Source: Capnocytophaga ochracea DSM 7271 (GTDB lineage Bacteria > Bacteroidota > Bacteroidia > Flavobacteriales > Flavobacteriaceae). From it: a stretch of DNA of 64,000 nucleotides. The translations under genes were made by a program, and so were the position numbers. Below are positions 38,034-47,506 of the stretch, in pieces; within the stretch, counting starts at the first letter, position 1, and every line of letters begins with the position of its first letter. The notes under the pieces were generated by a model. The model was not told where the DNA came from, searched no databases, and worked only from the letters and a program-made list of their open reading frames with translations. The DNA lies in NCBI RefSeq assembly GCF_000023285.1, contig NC_013162.1, positions 1,156,501 to 1,220,500 of the forward strand. Direction: 5' to 3'.

Positions 38034-40490
38034 TTAATTCATTCTCACCACCGCCTCTTTCAGTCCGTTACTTATAGCGCGTAGTTGTACCTTTCCACCT
38101 TTTTCACCTGAGCGGATAATCACTTGGCATTTGCCATTAAAGAGTTTACGCTCTACACGCTCTCCTTCGGCAAAAGTATCTTTCTCGTGCGAACTGGGGT
38201 CGCCGTTTCCTACTCCTATAATGCGAGCATCTCCTGTAAGCTGAAACTGTATAAGGGCATCGGCATTAGGTACTTCACGTCCTTTTTTATCTACTACACT
38301 CACATTCACCACTACGGCATCTTGCTTACCGGCTTTCAGTTGTGTTTTATGAGGAGAAAGCACAATCGCAAAAGGTTTTTCGGTAGTAGTTATTTCGGAG
38401 GTAATCCGCTTTCCATTCTTAGTGCCTACGGCTTTCAGCGTACCTTTTTCGTAGGGTACTTCCCAATATAAGTGTCCAAAAGCAGGTGTTTTTTGTTTAC
38501 CGAGCGTCTTTCCGTTCAAGAAAAGTTCCACTTCTTCGGTATTGCTATATACCCACACTTTTACCACAGTGCCTTGGGGCAGGTTCAGATTCCAATGAGG
38601 GGCTATGTGCAATATAGGCGATTCACTCCAATGGGCTTTGTAGTAGTAATACACGTTCTTAGGGAAACCACACACGTCCATTACCCCAAAATGCGAACTG
38701 ATATTAGGCCACGCAAAAGGGGTAGGCTCTCCGCGATAGTCGAAGCCCGTCCATACGAAACCTCCCATAAAACGAGGGTCGTTAGCAGTCGTGCTGTACC
38801 ATTGCTGTGCTTGTGATGCCCAACTGGGGTAACTCTTGTCTTGGTCGAGCAGGTAAGCGCGTAGGGTATCGGCTACAAAATGACCACTGTACCCCCCTGC
38901 TTTGTCAAGTACGATTTCCGGCAGATACACCCCTCGAGTACCCACGGTGCTGGCTACTTCGGTGCCGATGATAGGTTGATTAGGGTGTGTTTTTTCATAG
39001 TCGGTAAGCCCATAGAGGTTGTAATTGAAGCCTCGTACAGGTATGGCAGCACTCACACCTTCATTTTCATTACCTACGTTGGCGCCATAAGTGCTCACGC
39101 GTGAAGGGTCTAAATGCTGTTGTAAACTCACCAACGTACGAGCGATGCGCTCGCCAGTTTCGGTACTTTGTATTTTTTCTTCTTCATTCCCGATACACCA
39201 CATAAATACGCTAGCGTGATTGCGGTCGCGCTTGATAAGGTCTTCAAATTGTTGACGGTATTCTCTTCCGCTGTTTAAGAGTCGGGTTTCGTCCATCACT
39301 AATAAACCCAAACTGTCGCAGGCTTGTAGCACGGCAGGGCTATGAGGGTGATGGGCAGTGCGGTAGGCATTGGCGCCCATTGCTTTGAGTAACCCAATAC
39401 GATAATACTGCAATTCGTCTAATAGTGCAGTACCTACTCCGGCGTGGTCTTGATGTACGCACACGCCTTTTATTTTCATTTTTTTGCCGTTGAGGTAAAA
39501 GCCGTCGGGTTGATAACTAAAAGTGCGCACCCCAAAGCGGGTGTGAATAAGGTCGGTGGTCTTTCCGTTGGAAATGATTTTCGTTGTTAAGGTATACAGA
39601 TAGGGGTGCTCAGTGTCCCAAAGCTGTGCATTAGGAATGTTAAGGTTACTCTTTACAGTTACTTTTTCATTAGGGGCAAAAGTAGTATTTGCAGATTTGT
39701 GAGTAGCTATTACTTTCTTTTCACGATTAAGAATACTCCATTCCACCTGAAAAGTTTGTGAGCTTGTTTCTCGGTTATGCACAGTGGCTTCGGCGTGCAT
39801 TTCGGCTTGTTTGCCAATGCTTTTGGTATAGATAAAAACCTCTTCGGGGGAAGAGTGAACAGAGTTGTAAGAGTTTAGCCACACGTGTCGATAGATACCT
39901 GCGCCTTCGTAAAACCAACCTTCGTTTTGGGTAGCGTCTACCCTTACGGTAATCACGTTGGGTTTGCCAAAATGCACCAAATCGGTAATATCGTACTTTA
40001 TTCCTGTATACCCGCTGAGGTGATGCCCTACATAAATGCCATTTACCCAACACCGACTGTCCCTAAAAATACCGTCGAATTGCAGTTCGATGCGTTTGCC
40101 TGCTTCGGATTTGCTGAGGTCAAAGGTTTTTCTATACCAACCAATACTATGCTCGGGGAAGGTACTGCCTAAGGCTTTATATCCGTGAGACCAATCGCCT
40201 TTTTCACTGAAAGGGAGAGTTACTGCCCAATCGTGAGGGAGGTCTACGGTTTGCCACGCGCTATCGTCGTAGTCTATGCTCGAAAAGTTAATGCCTTTGG
40301 AAAGTGTTTTAGAGAAGTCGTTATACACGCGGTAAAACAAATCTTTAGTAGGGTCGGTAGCGTGCCCTAAGCTGAATTTCCAACCGTTATCTAACAATAT
40401 ATGCTCCCTAATGGCTTGCCCATAGATGGGGTGAGCAAGCCATAGGAGCATACCGATGAGAAAGGGAAGAAACTTGTATGGATATCTCAT
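38034..40490 (-). CDS. GH2 glycoside hydrolase, beta-galactosidase type with DUF4982-like C-terminus
   Basis: The 818-residue protein has a signal peptide (FLPFLIGMLLWLAHPIYGQ). It has the GH2 order sugar-binding domain (WQTVDLPHDWAV, IGWYRKTFDL), immunoglobulin-like domain, and TIM barrel with GVCVHQDHAG and RTAHHPHSP. The acid/base Glu is in FMWCIGNEEEKIQ (about residue 435) and the nucleophile Glu in IIGTEVASTVG (about 511). MGGFVWTGFDYRGEPTP and a C-terminal beta-sandwich pair (VEVFLNGKTLG-like VELFLNGKTLGKQ) are typical of beta-galactosidases in Bacteroidetes polysaccharide loci. The ATG immediately follows the stop codon of the GH16 gene with no gap, so translation is probably coupled. 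Confidence 0.9.
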   Translation of the reverse strand: MRYPYKFLPFLIGMLLWLAHPIYGQAIREHILLDNGWKFSLGHATDPTKDLFYRVYNDFSKTLSKGINFSSIDYDDSAWQTVDLPHDWAVTLPFSEKGDWSHGYKALGSTFPEHSIGWYRKTFDLSKSEAGKRIELQFDGIFRDSRCWVNGIYVGHHLSGYTGIKYDITDLVHFGKPNVITVRVDATQNEGWFYEGAGIYRHVWLNSYNSVHSSPEEVFIYTKSIGKQAEMHAEATVHNRETSSQTFQVEWSILNREKKVIATHKSANTTFAPNEKVTVKSNLNIPNAQLWDTEHPYLYTLTTKIISNGKTTDLIHTRFGVRTFSYQPDGFYLNGKKMKIKGVCVHQDHAGVGTALLDELQYYRIGLLKAMGANAYRTAHHPHSPAVLQACDSLGLLVMDETRLLNSGREYRQQFEDLIKRDRNHASVFMWCIGNEEEKIQSTETGERIARTLVSLQQHLDPSRVSTYGANVGNENEGVSAAIPVRGFNYNLYGLTDYEKTHPNQPIIGTEVASTVGTRGVYLPEIVLDKAGGYSGHFVADTLRAYLLDQDKSYPSWASQAQQWYSTTANDPRFMGGFVWTGFDYRGEPTPFAWPNISSHFGVMDVCGFPKNVYYYYKAHWSESPILHIAPHWNLNLPQGTVVKVWVYSNTEEVELFLNGKTLGKQKTPAFGHLYWEVPYEKGTLKAVGTKNGKRITSEITTTEKPFAIVLSPHKTQLKAGKQDAVVVNVSVVDKKGREVPNADALIQFQLTGDARIIGVGNGDPSSHEKDTFAEGERVERKLFNGKCQVIIRSGEKGGKVQLRAISNGLKEAVVRMN

Positions 40491-41276
40491 TTACTTTTTA
40501 GGTACATATTTGTATACCTTTACCCAATCTACTTGTAGTTTGAGTTGTTTGGTGAAAGGTTTGTTAATGTCTTTTTCAGTTTGGAAGCATAAATGGTGAG
40601 GTGCTTTAGCCATTGCTACGGGATCTTTAAGAGTCCATTCGAGTTTACCGTCGATGTAAATCTTTATGTACTCAGGAGCCCATTCCATTGCCACAATATG
40701 CCAATCACTTTTGTTGTAGTGGAAGCTCTTTTGGTACTGTTGGTCTTTACCAGATACTGCGTAATGGATATAGGTATTCCAAGCGTTGTCCTCGTGATTT
40801 GTTTCATAGATGTCGTTTTCGCCATCGTCAGGCCATTTTTCACTCTCAGGCCAAGTAAGTCCTAAACCGCTGGAAGACTTATGAGGGTCTTCGTCCATAC
40901 GTATTCTGAACTCAAACTTGCCGTATTTGTAGTTCTTCTTATGAGCTATTCCACCTGTTATAAACATTCCTTCGCGTTTATAATCTCTGTCGATAAGGCA
41001 ATTCAAGAAGCCGTCTTTCACTTCTATAGCGTAGGTACGGCGCGTATTCTCAGGTTTGAGTTTACCTTCTTTTTCGAGGTATTCATTGTCGTACACAGCC
41101 CAATTATCTGTGTTTAAGGCATTGCCATCGAAGTTGTCTTGGAAGTCTAACACCCATTCAGTAGGGGTTTCAGGCATAGGGTTGTCTTCAATAGGAGTGT
41201 CTCCTCCCGATTTGTTACAGGCAGTAAGCCCGCACAATAACATTGTAATAAAACTAAAGGTTGTTGCGTTTTTCAT
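40491..41276 (-). CDS. GH16 endo-glycanase, surface lipoprotein
   Basis: The 261-residue protein has a lipoprotein signal (FITMLLCGLTAC) and NKSGGDTPIEDN after the cysteine. The rest is a GH16 jelly roll: WVLDFQDNFDGNALNTDNW, GKFEFRIRMDED, the catalytic motif E-x-D-x-x-E as GENDIYETN (about residues 152-157), and WAPEYIKIYIDGKLEW. GH16 enzymes cut internal beta-glucan or beta-galactan bonds. The two catalytic Glu are present, so it should be active. As the only clear endo-acting enzyme of the locus, it likely makes the oligosaccharides that SusC/D import. The polymer (beta-glucan, galactan or poly-LacNAc-like host glycan) cannot be decided from the sequence. Confidence 0.88.
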   Translation of the reverse strand: MKNATTFSFITMLLCGLTACNKSGGDTPIEDNPMPETPTEWVLDFQDNFDGNALNTDNWAVYDNEYLEKEGKLKPENTRRTYAIEVKDGFLNCLIDRDYKREGMFITGGIAHKKNYKYGKFEFRIRMDEDPHKSSSGLGLTWPESEKWPDDGENDIYETNHEDNAWNTYIHYAVSGKDQQYQKSFHYNKSDWHIVAMEWAPEYIKIYIDGKLEWTLKDPVAMAKAPHHLCFQTEKDINKPFTKQLKLQVDWVKVYKYVPKK

Positions 41277-41308
41277 ATGTTTTTTAATTATCTATTTAAT
41301 ATATTCAT

Positions 41309-42865
41309 TTAAGGTGCTTTTTTAATAAAGATATCTGAAAAAGTTAAGTCTTCGTAATTGTTATCCCAGCTACCTATCTTTATCACAAAGTATAGCTTAC
41401 CCGTTTTAGTAGCTGTATAAGTCTTTTCCCCTGAAGCTAATTCCGACATCAGTCCGCTTTTAGGCGTTTTGATTTCTCCCGATAGGTCAAACACCTTACC
41501 GTCGTTGAAGTCTTTGCCTTCTTCTGGTTCCCACTGACTTATATACACTTGTATCCAGCCCCACGCTTTGCCTTTGGCGGTGAGTGTCATATCGTAAGTA
41601 TAAGTTTCTCCTCCGCTTACTTCAATAGGCTGATAAATTACGTGGTTGAACATCTTTCCTTCGGTGCCCGAAGTGTAATGGATATTACCGTCGGTAATGG
41701 TGATATCAGCTTTTTCTGAAAGACCTCCATTGATGCCTTGCAATAGTATTTTCCAAGCATCTTTCTTGATGCTAGTCTCTACCGGAGGTTTGGGAGGCTT
41801 AGGACTATTATCTTTCTTGAATACGATGTCAGAGAGGGCTAAATCCTCAAAGTTGTTATCCCAGCTACCTATCTTTATTACAAAGTATAGCGTACCAGTT
41901 TTACCAGCGGTATAGGTTTTTTGATCTTGGATAGCTGAAAGTTCAGCAAATGAACCACTCATAGGAGAGGTGATGTTGTTTTGGAGTTCTAATACCTTGC
42001 CATCGCCAAAGTCTTTACCTTCTTCGGGTTCGTGTTCACTCACATACGCTTGTATCCAGCCCCACGCTTGCCCTTTGATTTCCACGTGCATATCGTAAGT
42101 GTAAGTTTGTCCTTTTTCTACGTTTACGGGTTGGTAAATCACGTGGTTGAACTTACCACCCACTTTACCAGATGAGTATTGGATATTACCATCTACGATA
42201 TTAATCTTAGCATCGGCTGTAATTTTTCCGTCTATACTTTGTTTTAGAATCTTCCAAGCGTCTTTTTTAATCATATTTTCCACAGGAGGCTTAGGAGGTT
42301 CAGGTGGAGTAGGCAAGAACTTCGCCCCGTCAATCACAACAATAGTAGTCGCTTTGTTTTGGAGGATTCTCTCATTGCCATAAATGCTTACTGCCAAAGC
42401 AATGCGATTTTTGTAGTAATCGAGGTGGTCGGCAAGGAGCTTTTGCACATCTACGTCCAAGTAAAACGATTCTTCACTTTTACCAGAGGCAACGCTTACG
42501 CTTTCAGGTAAAGTGTAAGAGCCTTCGGGTAGTACTACAGCCGGTTTTTTCTCGTCGTTTTTGTACTTTTCTACATAAGCATTAGTGGCTTGTGCGTCAA
42601 CTTTTACTTTTACAGCAAAGCCATCGGTAGAGAGACCTGAATTTTTCACGCCGAGCACTATTTTCAATTTCTTAGTAGTCTCGTCGAAAGTGTAGTTTTC
42701 GGAGTTTCCGCCGAAAGGCACATTGTATTCATTACCTCCGTTGTTCAACGAGGCTTGTGGCATATAGATATTGTTTATACCAGGGTCTTCAAATACATCG
42801 TCTTTTTTACAAGCGATGAAGGCTACGAATAGGAGTAGCAATAATGTAATGTTTTTTGTTTTCAT
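41309..42865 (-). CDS. Surface glycan-binding lipoprotein with DUF1735 and two tandem binding-type modules
   Basis: The 518-residue protein starts with a lipoprotein signal (LLLLLFVAFIACKKDD); C-K-K-D-D is the surface-export pattern of Capnocytophaga. Residues about 30-190 form a DUF1735 domain (LPEGSYTLPESVSVASGKSE). Two similar modules of about 155 residues follow, each preceded by a proline linker (PTPPEPPKPPVE; PKPPKPPVE). Each has DAWKIL, FNHVIYQP, TYTYDM, AWGWIQ, EPEEGKDF, LYFVIKIGSWDNN and a DLxxSDI end. The aromatic-rich conservation suggests carbohydrate-binding modules. By position after SusD it corresponds to SusE/F-type surface glycan-binding proteins. The modules were not matched to a named CBM family. 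Confidence 0.82.
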   Translation of the reverse strand: MKTKNITLLLLLFVAFIACKKDDVFEDPGINNIYMPQASLNNGGNEYNVPFGGNSENYTFDETTKKLKIVLGVKNSGLSTDGFAVKVKVDAQATNAYVEKYKNDEKKPAVVLPEGSYTLPESVSVASGKSEESFYLDVDVQKLLADHLDYYKNRIALAVSIYGNERILQNKATTIVVIDGAKFLPTPPEPPKPPVENMIKKDAWKILKQSIDGKITADAKINIVDGNIQYSSGKVGGKFNHVIYQPVNVEKGQTYTYDMHVEIKGQAWGWIQAYVSEHEPEEGKDFGDGKVLELQNNITSPMSGSFAELSAIQDQKTYTAGKTGTLYFVIKIGSWDNNFEDLALSDIVFKKDNSPKPPKPPVETSIKKDAWKILLQGINGGLSEKADITITDGNIHYTSGTEGKMFNHVIYQPIEVSGGETYTYDMTLTAKGKAWGWIQVYISQWEPEEGKDFNDGKVFDLSGEIKTPKSGLMSELASGEKTYTATKTGKLYFVIKIGSWDNNYEDLTFSDIFIKKAP

Positions 42866-42886
42866 ATATAAGAGTTTGTCCTCACC

Positions 42887-42923
42887 CCCTCCTTCTCCCC
42901 CTTCCCTTGGGGGAGGGGGAGGG
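42887..42923 (-). promoter_or_regulatory. Strong G+C-rich hairpin between susD and the glycan-binding protein gene
   Basis: CCCTCCTTCTCCCCC (42887-42901) can pair with GGGGGAGGGGGAGGG (42909-42923) around a 7-nt loop, with two non-Watson-Crick positions. It lies 22 nt upstream of the glycan-binding gene start inside the operon. The sequence CTCACCCC beside it relates it to hairpins near 28772 and 58730. It may stabilise or attenuate the transcript. Confidence 0.6.
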
Positions 42924-43023
42924 AATCCGCAAAAGCGATGAGGTTTTATACTAATTATTTATATTCTTTTTTTCAGCTTGTCCCCTTCGGTAGTTCGAGG
43001 ACTAATCGCCCGTGTGGCTCACA

Positions 43024-44724
43024 CTACCAACCTGGGTTTTGTTTTACAATTCCATTAGATTTATTGATTTCGCTATGAGGAATAGGGTAGTAATACATCT
43101 TTTCGGTAAAAGTGCGCTTTTCTACTTCTTTTACTTGATAGCTAAAATGATTGCCGTTTTTGGTAGCTTGCACTCCCGTAAGTGGCTCATTGAGCACGGT
43201 ATTAGCGTCTTTCCAACGGCGCAAATCCCAATAGCGGTGTTCTTCAAAGACGAGTTCTATACGGCGTTCGTGTTTTACTTTCTCTCTGAACTCTTCTTTT
43301 GATGCTGTAGTAATCGCAGGCATTTCCACACCCGTTCTACCTCTCACCAAATTGATAGCCTCTTTGGCAGTGAGTGCATAACCGTTGTTAGCATCGGGTC
43401 CGTAGGCTTCGTTCATCGCCTCGGCATAGTTGAGGTAAATTTCAGCCAAACGGAAAACTACCCAAGAGCGGAGTCTTTTCTCGTCTTGCACTAAATCGAG
43501 GTTGTCGTTCAAAAACTTTTTGAGGTAGTAGCCTGTGCGTGAAGCGTTTTTGGCGTTGTAGTTGTCAGCACCACCTGCGTATATTTCTATCGTGCGTCCG
43601 TTCCATTGGCTGTTGTTGGTTACTATCGTATAGCCGAGTCGAGGGTCGCGATTGGCGTATATATCATTAGGGTCAGGAGCACCTTTGTACTCATAAGCAC
43701 TTACCAAATTATGTGAAGGCGTGATGCCACTATTACCTCCTGCACTGCCAATAGGGTAGTTTTTCCTTTCTAAATCATTGGTGGCACTTTGGCGAATTGC
43801 CAAAATGGTTTCTGAGCTTTTGGCACTTCTGTCACCAAGGAACAAATCGCGGTAGCTATTATCGAGGCTGTAGAGATTTAAGCTGAGGAGCTCATTGGCA
43901 GCCTCGGCAGCTGCTTTCCACTTGTTCACATCGTTGGTGGGGTTGTACAACGGACTTGCCGCATAGAGTAACACTCTGGATTTAAGGGCTAAGGCAGCGC
44001 CTTTGGTAATACGCCCGTCTAAGCCAATATCAAAATCTCTTCCCCAATTGGTAATCAAGCTATCTTTGGAAGCATCGATTTCACTTACGATATAGTTCAC
44101 TACCTCGTCCACTGTGTTGCGGGGTAAATGCGTGTTACTATCGGCGGAAAGCGTTGTTTTTACAAGAGGCACACCTCCATAGCGTTTCAGTAGTTCGAAA
44201 TAGAAATAAGCACGCAACACGCGGTTTTCAAATCGTAAAGCCCGTATGCTCTTCACATCGCGATTGTAGTTGTTGATGTCGTTTTGAGTGATAAGGTTGC
44301 GGTTCTGCTTTAAGAAAGAAGCATAGTTAGGAAATTTTTCCAAGAAATAAGTAGCCGCTTGTATGCCTTCGTAGTTGTAAGCATAGGTATTATCGGGGTT
44401 GTTGGTGCTATTCCAGCTTCCTTCGTTAAAAACTTGAGTGTTTGAAGGCGAAAGCGTATATTCAGCCTCGTCGCTCACTGCCGCAAATAGATTGCCATCG
44501 ATGGCATCAAAGCGGTTTTGCAAACGCGTATAGGCAGCATAACCAAAGTCGTACAACACTTGGTAATTGGTTTTTATCTGCTCGTCGGTATCGTAAATAT
44601 CTTCTTTGGTGTCTAACACATTACACCCGATGAGTGTACTCATCAGCGCAATGCAGCTCACTGCAAAGATTGTTCTGCTCGGTTTATTACTCTTTAACAT
44701 AGCGATATATTTTCGGTAGTTCAT
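43024..44724 (-). CDS. SusD/RagB-family nutrient-binding lipoprotein (pair 2)
   Basis: The 566-residue protein has a lipoprotein signal (IFAVSCIALMSTLIGC) and NVLDTKED after the cysteine. It contains the SusD tetratricopeptide scaffold and motifs: YFYFELLKRYGGVPLV, GRITKGAALALKSRVLLYAA and, near the C-terminus, ERRIELVFEEHRYWDLRRWK. SusD proteins lie on the outer membrane surface and act as a lid on SusC. It follows its SusC partner by 4 nt, so they are co-translated. MNYRKYIAM precedes a second Met at residue 9; either could be the start. Confidence 0.92.
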   Translation of the reverse strand: MNYRKYIAMLKSNKPSRTIFAVSCIALMSTLIGCNVLDTKEDIYDTDEQIKTNYQVLYDFGYAAYTRLQNRFDAIDGNLFAAVSDEAEYTLSPSNTQVFNEGSWNSTNNPDNTYAYNYEGIQAATYFLEKFPNYASFLKQNRNLITQNDINNYNRDVKSIRALRFENRVLRAYFYFELLKRYGGVPLVKTTLSADSNTHLPRNTVDEVVNYIVSEIDASKDSLITNWGRDFDIGLDGRITKGAALALKSRVLLYAASPLYNPTNDVNKWKAAAEAANELLSLNLYSLDNSYRDLFLGDRSAKSSETILAIRQSATNDLERKNYPIGSAGGNSGITPSHNLVSAYEYKGAPDPNDIYANRDPRLGYTIVTNNSQWNGRTIEIYAGGADNYNAKNASRTGYYLKKFLNDNLDLVQDEKRLRSWVVFRLAEIYLNYAEAMNEAYGPDANNGYALTAKEAINLVRGRTGVEMPAITTASKEEFREKVKHERRIELVFEEHRYWDLRRWKDANTVLNEPLTGVQATKNGNHFSYQVKEVEKRTFTEKMYYYPIPHSEINKSNGIVKQNPGW

Positions 44725-44728
44725 TTGT

Positions 44729-47482
44729 TTAAAACTTTAAAGACACACCCATAGTAACCGATTTGAGGGCAGGGTAACCCGATAACACTTCGGGGTCTAA
44801 GTCGTAATCGGTAAGCAGTGATGAGAAAGTAAACAAATTGGCGGCATTTACGTAAATGCGCAATTTGCTAACGCCTATCTCGTCGAGCATTCGTTTAGGA
44901 ACGCTGTAACCTAACTCTATGTAGCGTACTCTTAGGTAATTAGCTTTCTTTATCCACAAGGTGGAAGGCTGGGTGTTATTGTTGTTACTCAATAACGACA
45001 AACGTGGGTACTGGGCGCTACTACGGGTATCGATGCCTTGTGCAGGATAGTAAGCCCAGCGGTTTTTGGCGATAGCATACACATTGCCATTGTTCTCGAA
45101 AGCAACTGTTTTTTGGCGTGCATCGTCTAATAAATTCACCTCTCTGCCTTGTACTCCTTGCACAAGCACTCCAAGGTCAAATCCTTCGTAACCGAGGTTG
45201 ATTGTACCAGCATAAGTGAGTGTAGGGAGGTAGCTTTTGCCTATTTCGGTTTTATCGGCAGGGTCTATACGGTTGTCACCATTTAGGTCGCGGTATTTCA
45301 CATCACCAGGGGCAACGTTTCCAAAGGAAGGTTTAGGGAGTGAAGGTAGCAGGTTGCCATTGCTGTCAAAATCGTTTATGTCGTAAAAGCCCGTAGCTTC
45401 ATAGCCAAAGCGTGTGCCGATAGGTCTGCCTGTTTGAGCTGAACTCTCGCTGCTAGCATCGTACTCAGCCATATAATCTATTTTGTTTTTAGCATACGAA
45501 GCATTAGCGCCTATACTATAAGTGAGTTTTCCTGCTGCATTGCTGTAGAGCGTACTCACTTCAAAACCTCGGTTAGTTACCTTTCCTATATTTTTATAGG
45601 GAGGGGTAGCCCCAAAGATATCCGAAATACTGTAATCAGGGGTGATAATACCTTCGTGTTTGTTGAGGAAAGCCTCTATCATCACGTCCCATTTGTTAAA
45701 GAATTTAGCTTTCACGCCTATGTTGTACTTATAGGCTTTTTCGGCAAAAATACGCTCATTAGGTACGTATTTTAGTCCGATAGCACTATGCCACGACGGA
45801 TCGTCGTTTCCTGTGGCAAAACCGCCTCCTCCGTAAGAACCGTAATAACGTTCGTATAAGTAGCGACCTTCGTTGTAGACATCGTTACCCGTAGTACCTA
45901 CCGAAGCGCGCAATTTCAACCGATTGATATTGGCATTCGCCGAAGGGTGTTGCTCGTTGAAAACCTGATAGGCTGCTGAAAGGGCGTGATAAAAACCAAA
46001 CTGATTGCCTTTCTTGTAGTTATCCGATCCACCGAAGGCAAAACCAAATTCAGCCGATACGCGTTTGTTCCAATCGTAGAACACACGTCCGCCAATGTTC
46101 TGATAGGCGTAGTTGTTGTTCAAGCCTGCTTTGCCGTTGAGATTGTCGTCTATATTATAAACGTATTGAAGGTAGTTTACCGCTGTTTGGAAAGTGTTTT
46201 GCCCAAATTCACGGGCATAACCTGCACCCAACAGCAACTGCAAACGGTTCCATTGGTTGGTACCCCAGTCGTCGTCTACTTTGTAGTTGCTATCGCGATG
46301 AGTGGTTTGTGCTGCCCCATTGAACATACGAGTGTAATCTCTACTTACAATGCGCGTACCTCGTGTCCACGAACTGAGCGATACGCCTTGTTGTATGTAC
46401 AACCCAGGGGTGATGAAGTCTAATTTCTCTTTTAGGTTGAAATTAGCCCCTAAAGTGCGGTCGTGTAGGGTTTTGATACCTAAGGCTCGGATAGAAGCGT
46501 AAGGGTTATCGGGGTGGATGGCTGTACCAGGGAACGACCCATTGGGGTTTTGCGCTGGATAAATGATATTAGGGTAGCTCGCCAAGTTTTGCCAGAGCTT
46601 ATACTCGTTGTAATTAGGCGATTTACGGTCTTCTATACGTCCGTTGATATTTACATTTCCTTCAAATATTTTGAGCATACTGAAATCTAAATTTGCCTTT
46701 ACGAGATATTGGTCGAACCTTCCGCTGGAATGCGAATCGTCGTTCTTAGAGGCATACAAACCACTATTGCCGGCGTGCCCTAATAGCACAAAATACTTAG
46801 TAGTAGCCGAGCCTCCGCGTATGCTCACATCTTGCCTATCAAACAAAGCCGACTTTTTGAGCACTTTGTCATACCAATCGATGTTGTATTTCACATCGTT
46901 AGGGATATTGTAAAAGCTTGTCCAAGCACCTGCATCGTTACTGTAAGCCTCGTTGTATAGCTGAGCATACTCGGTAGCCGATAGCGGTTTGCTCAGTACC
47001 GTAGGCATTTGTACGCCTGTTTGGAAATCTACCCCTACCACAGGCTTGCCTTCTGCTCCGCGTTTGGTGGTAATCCACACGATGCCGTGCGCGCCTTTCA
47101 TACCAAAAGGTGCTAAGGCAGCCGCATCTTTCAAAACTGTAATCGACTCGATTTCGGAAGGCGATAGCAGTATAAAATCACTTTGGTAACCATCGATAAA
47201 ATAGGTAACCGAAGGGTAGTTGTACGAACCTAACCCGCGGATATTTAGGCTGGCATTGTCCATTCCTCCGCCTTGCAATACAGTGAGTCCAGGTAGCAAC
47301 CCAAACAAACTGTTGGTAAAGTTCGTTGTGGGCATTTTCAAGAGTTGTTCTCCTTTTACTGATGAGGTAGAAAGCGTAGACAATTCTTCGGGTACGTTCA
47401 GAGGGCTTTGTGCCTGCATAGCACCTGCCCAAAGCATACAGCCCACAAGGCTACAAAATAATATGTTATGTTTATATTTCAT
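44729..47482 (-). CDS. SusC/RagA-type TonB-dependent transporter lacking the N-terminal regulatory domain (pair 2)
   Basis: The 917-residue protein has a signal peptide (FCSLVGCMLWAGAMQAQ). The plug domain follows almost at once (LLPGLTVLQGGGMDNASLNI, IRGLGSYNYPSVTYFIDGY, ITVLKDAAALAPFGMKGAHG), then a 22-strand barrel ending VTMGVSLKF. The carboxypeptidase-D-regulatory-like domain that starts most SusC proteins, including the one at 49268, is absent, so it is about 170 residues shorter. SusC imports oligosaccharides across the outer membrane using TonB energy. The upstream SusD gene is 24 nt away; together they form a two-pair operon. Confidence 0.92.
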   Translation of the reverse strand: MKYKHNILFCSLVGCMLWAGAMQAQSPLNVPEELSTLSTSSVKGEQLLKMPTTNFTNSLFGLLPGLTVLQGGGMDNASLNIRGLGSYNYPSVTYFIDGYQSDFILLSPSEIESITVLKDAAALAPFGMKGAHGIVWITTKRGAEGKPVVGVDFQTGVQMPTVLSKPLSATEYAQLYNEAYSNDAGAWTSFYNIPNDVKYNIDWYDKVLKKSALFDRQDVSIRGGSATTKYFVLLGHAGNSGLYASKNDDSHSSGRFDQYLVKANLDFSMLKIFEGNVNINGRIEDRKSPNYNEYKLWQNLASYPNIIYPAQNPNGSFPGTAIHPDNPYASIRALGIKTLHDRTLGANFNLKEKLDFITPGLYIQQGVSLSSWTRGTRIVSRDYTRMFNGAAQTTHRDSNYKVDDDWGTNQWNRLQLLLGAGYAREFGQNTFQTAVNYLQYVYNIDDNLNGKAGLNNNYAYQNIGGRVFYDWNKRVSAEFGFAFGGSDNYKKGNQFGFYHALSAAYQVFNEQHPSANANINRLKLRASVGTTGNDVYNEGRYLYERYYGSYGGGGFATGNDDPSWHSAIGLKYVPNERIFAEKAYKYNIGVKAKFFNKWDVMIEAFLNKHEGIITPDYSISDIFGATPPYKNIGKVTNRGFEVSTLYSNAAGKLTYSIGANASYAKNKIDYMAEYDASSESSAQTGRPIGTRFGYEATGFYDINDFDSNGNLLPSLPKPSFGNVAPGDVKYRDLNGDNRIDPADKTEIGKSYLPTLTYAGTINLGYEGFDLGVLVQGVQGREVNLLDDARQKTVAFENNGNVYAIAKNRWAYYPAQGIDTRSSAQYPRLSLLSNNNNTQPSTLWIKKANYLRVRYIELGYSVPKRMLDEIGVSKLRIYVNAANLFTFSSLLTDYDLDPEVLSGYPALKSVTMGVSLKF

Positions 47483-47506
47483 TTCAGTTGTTTTATTAAT
47501 TGGTTA

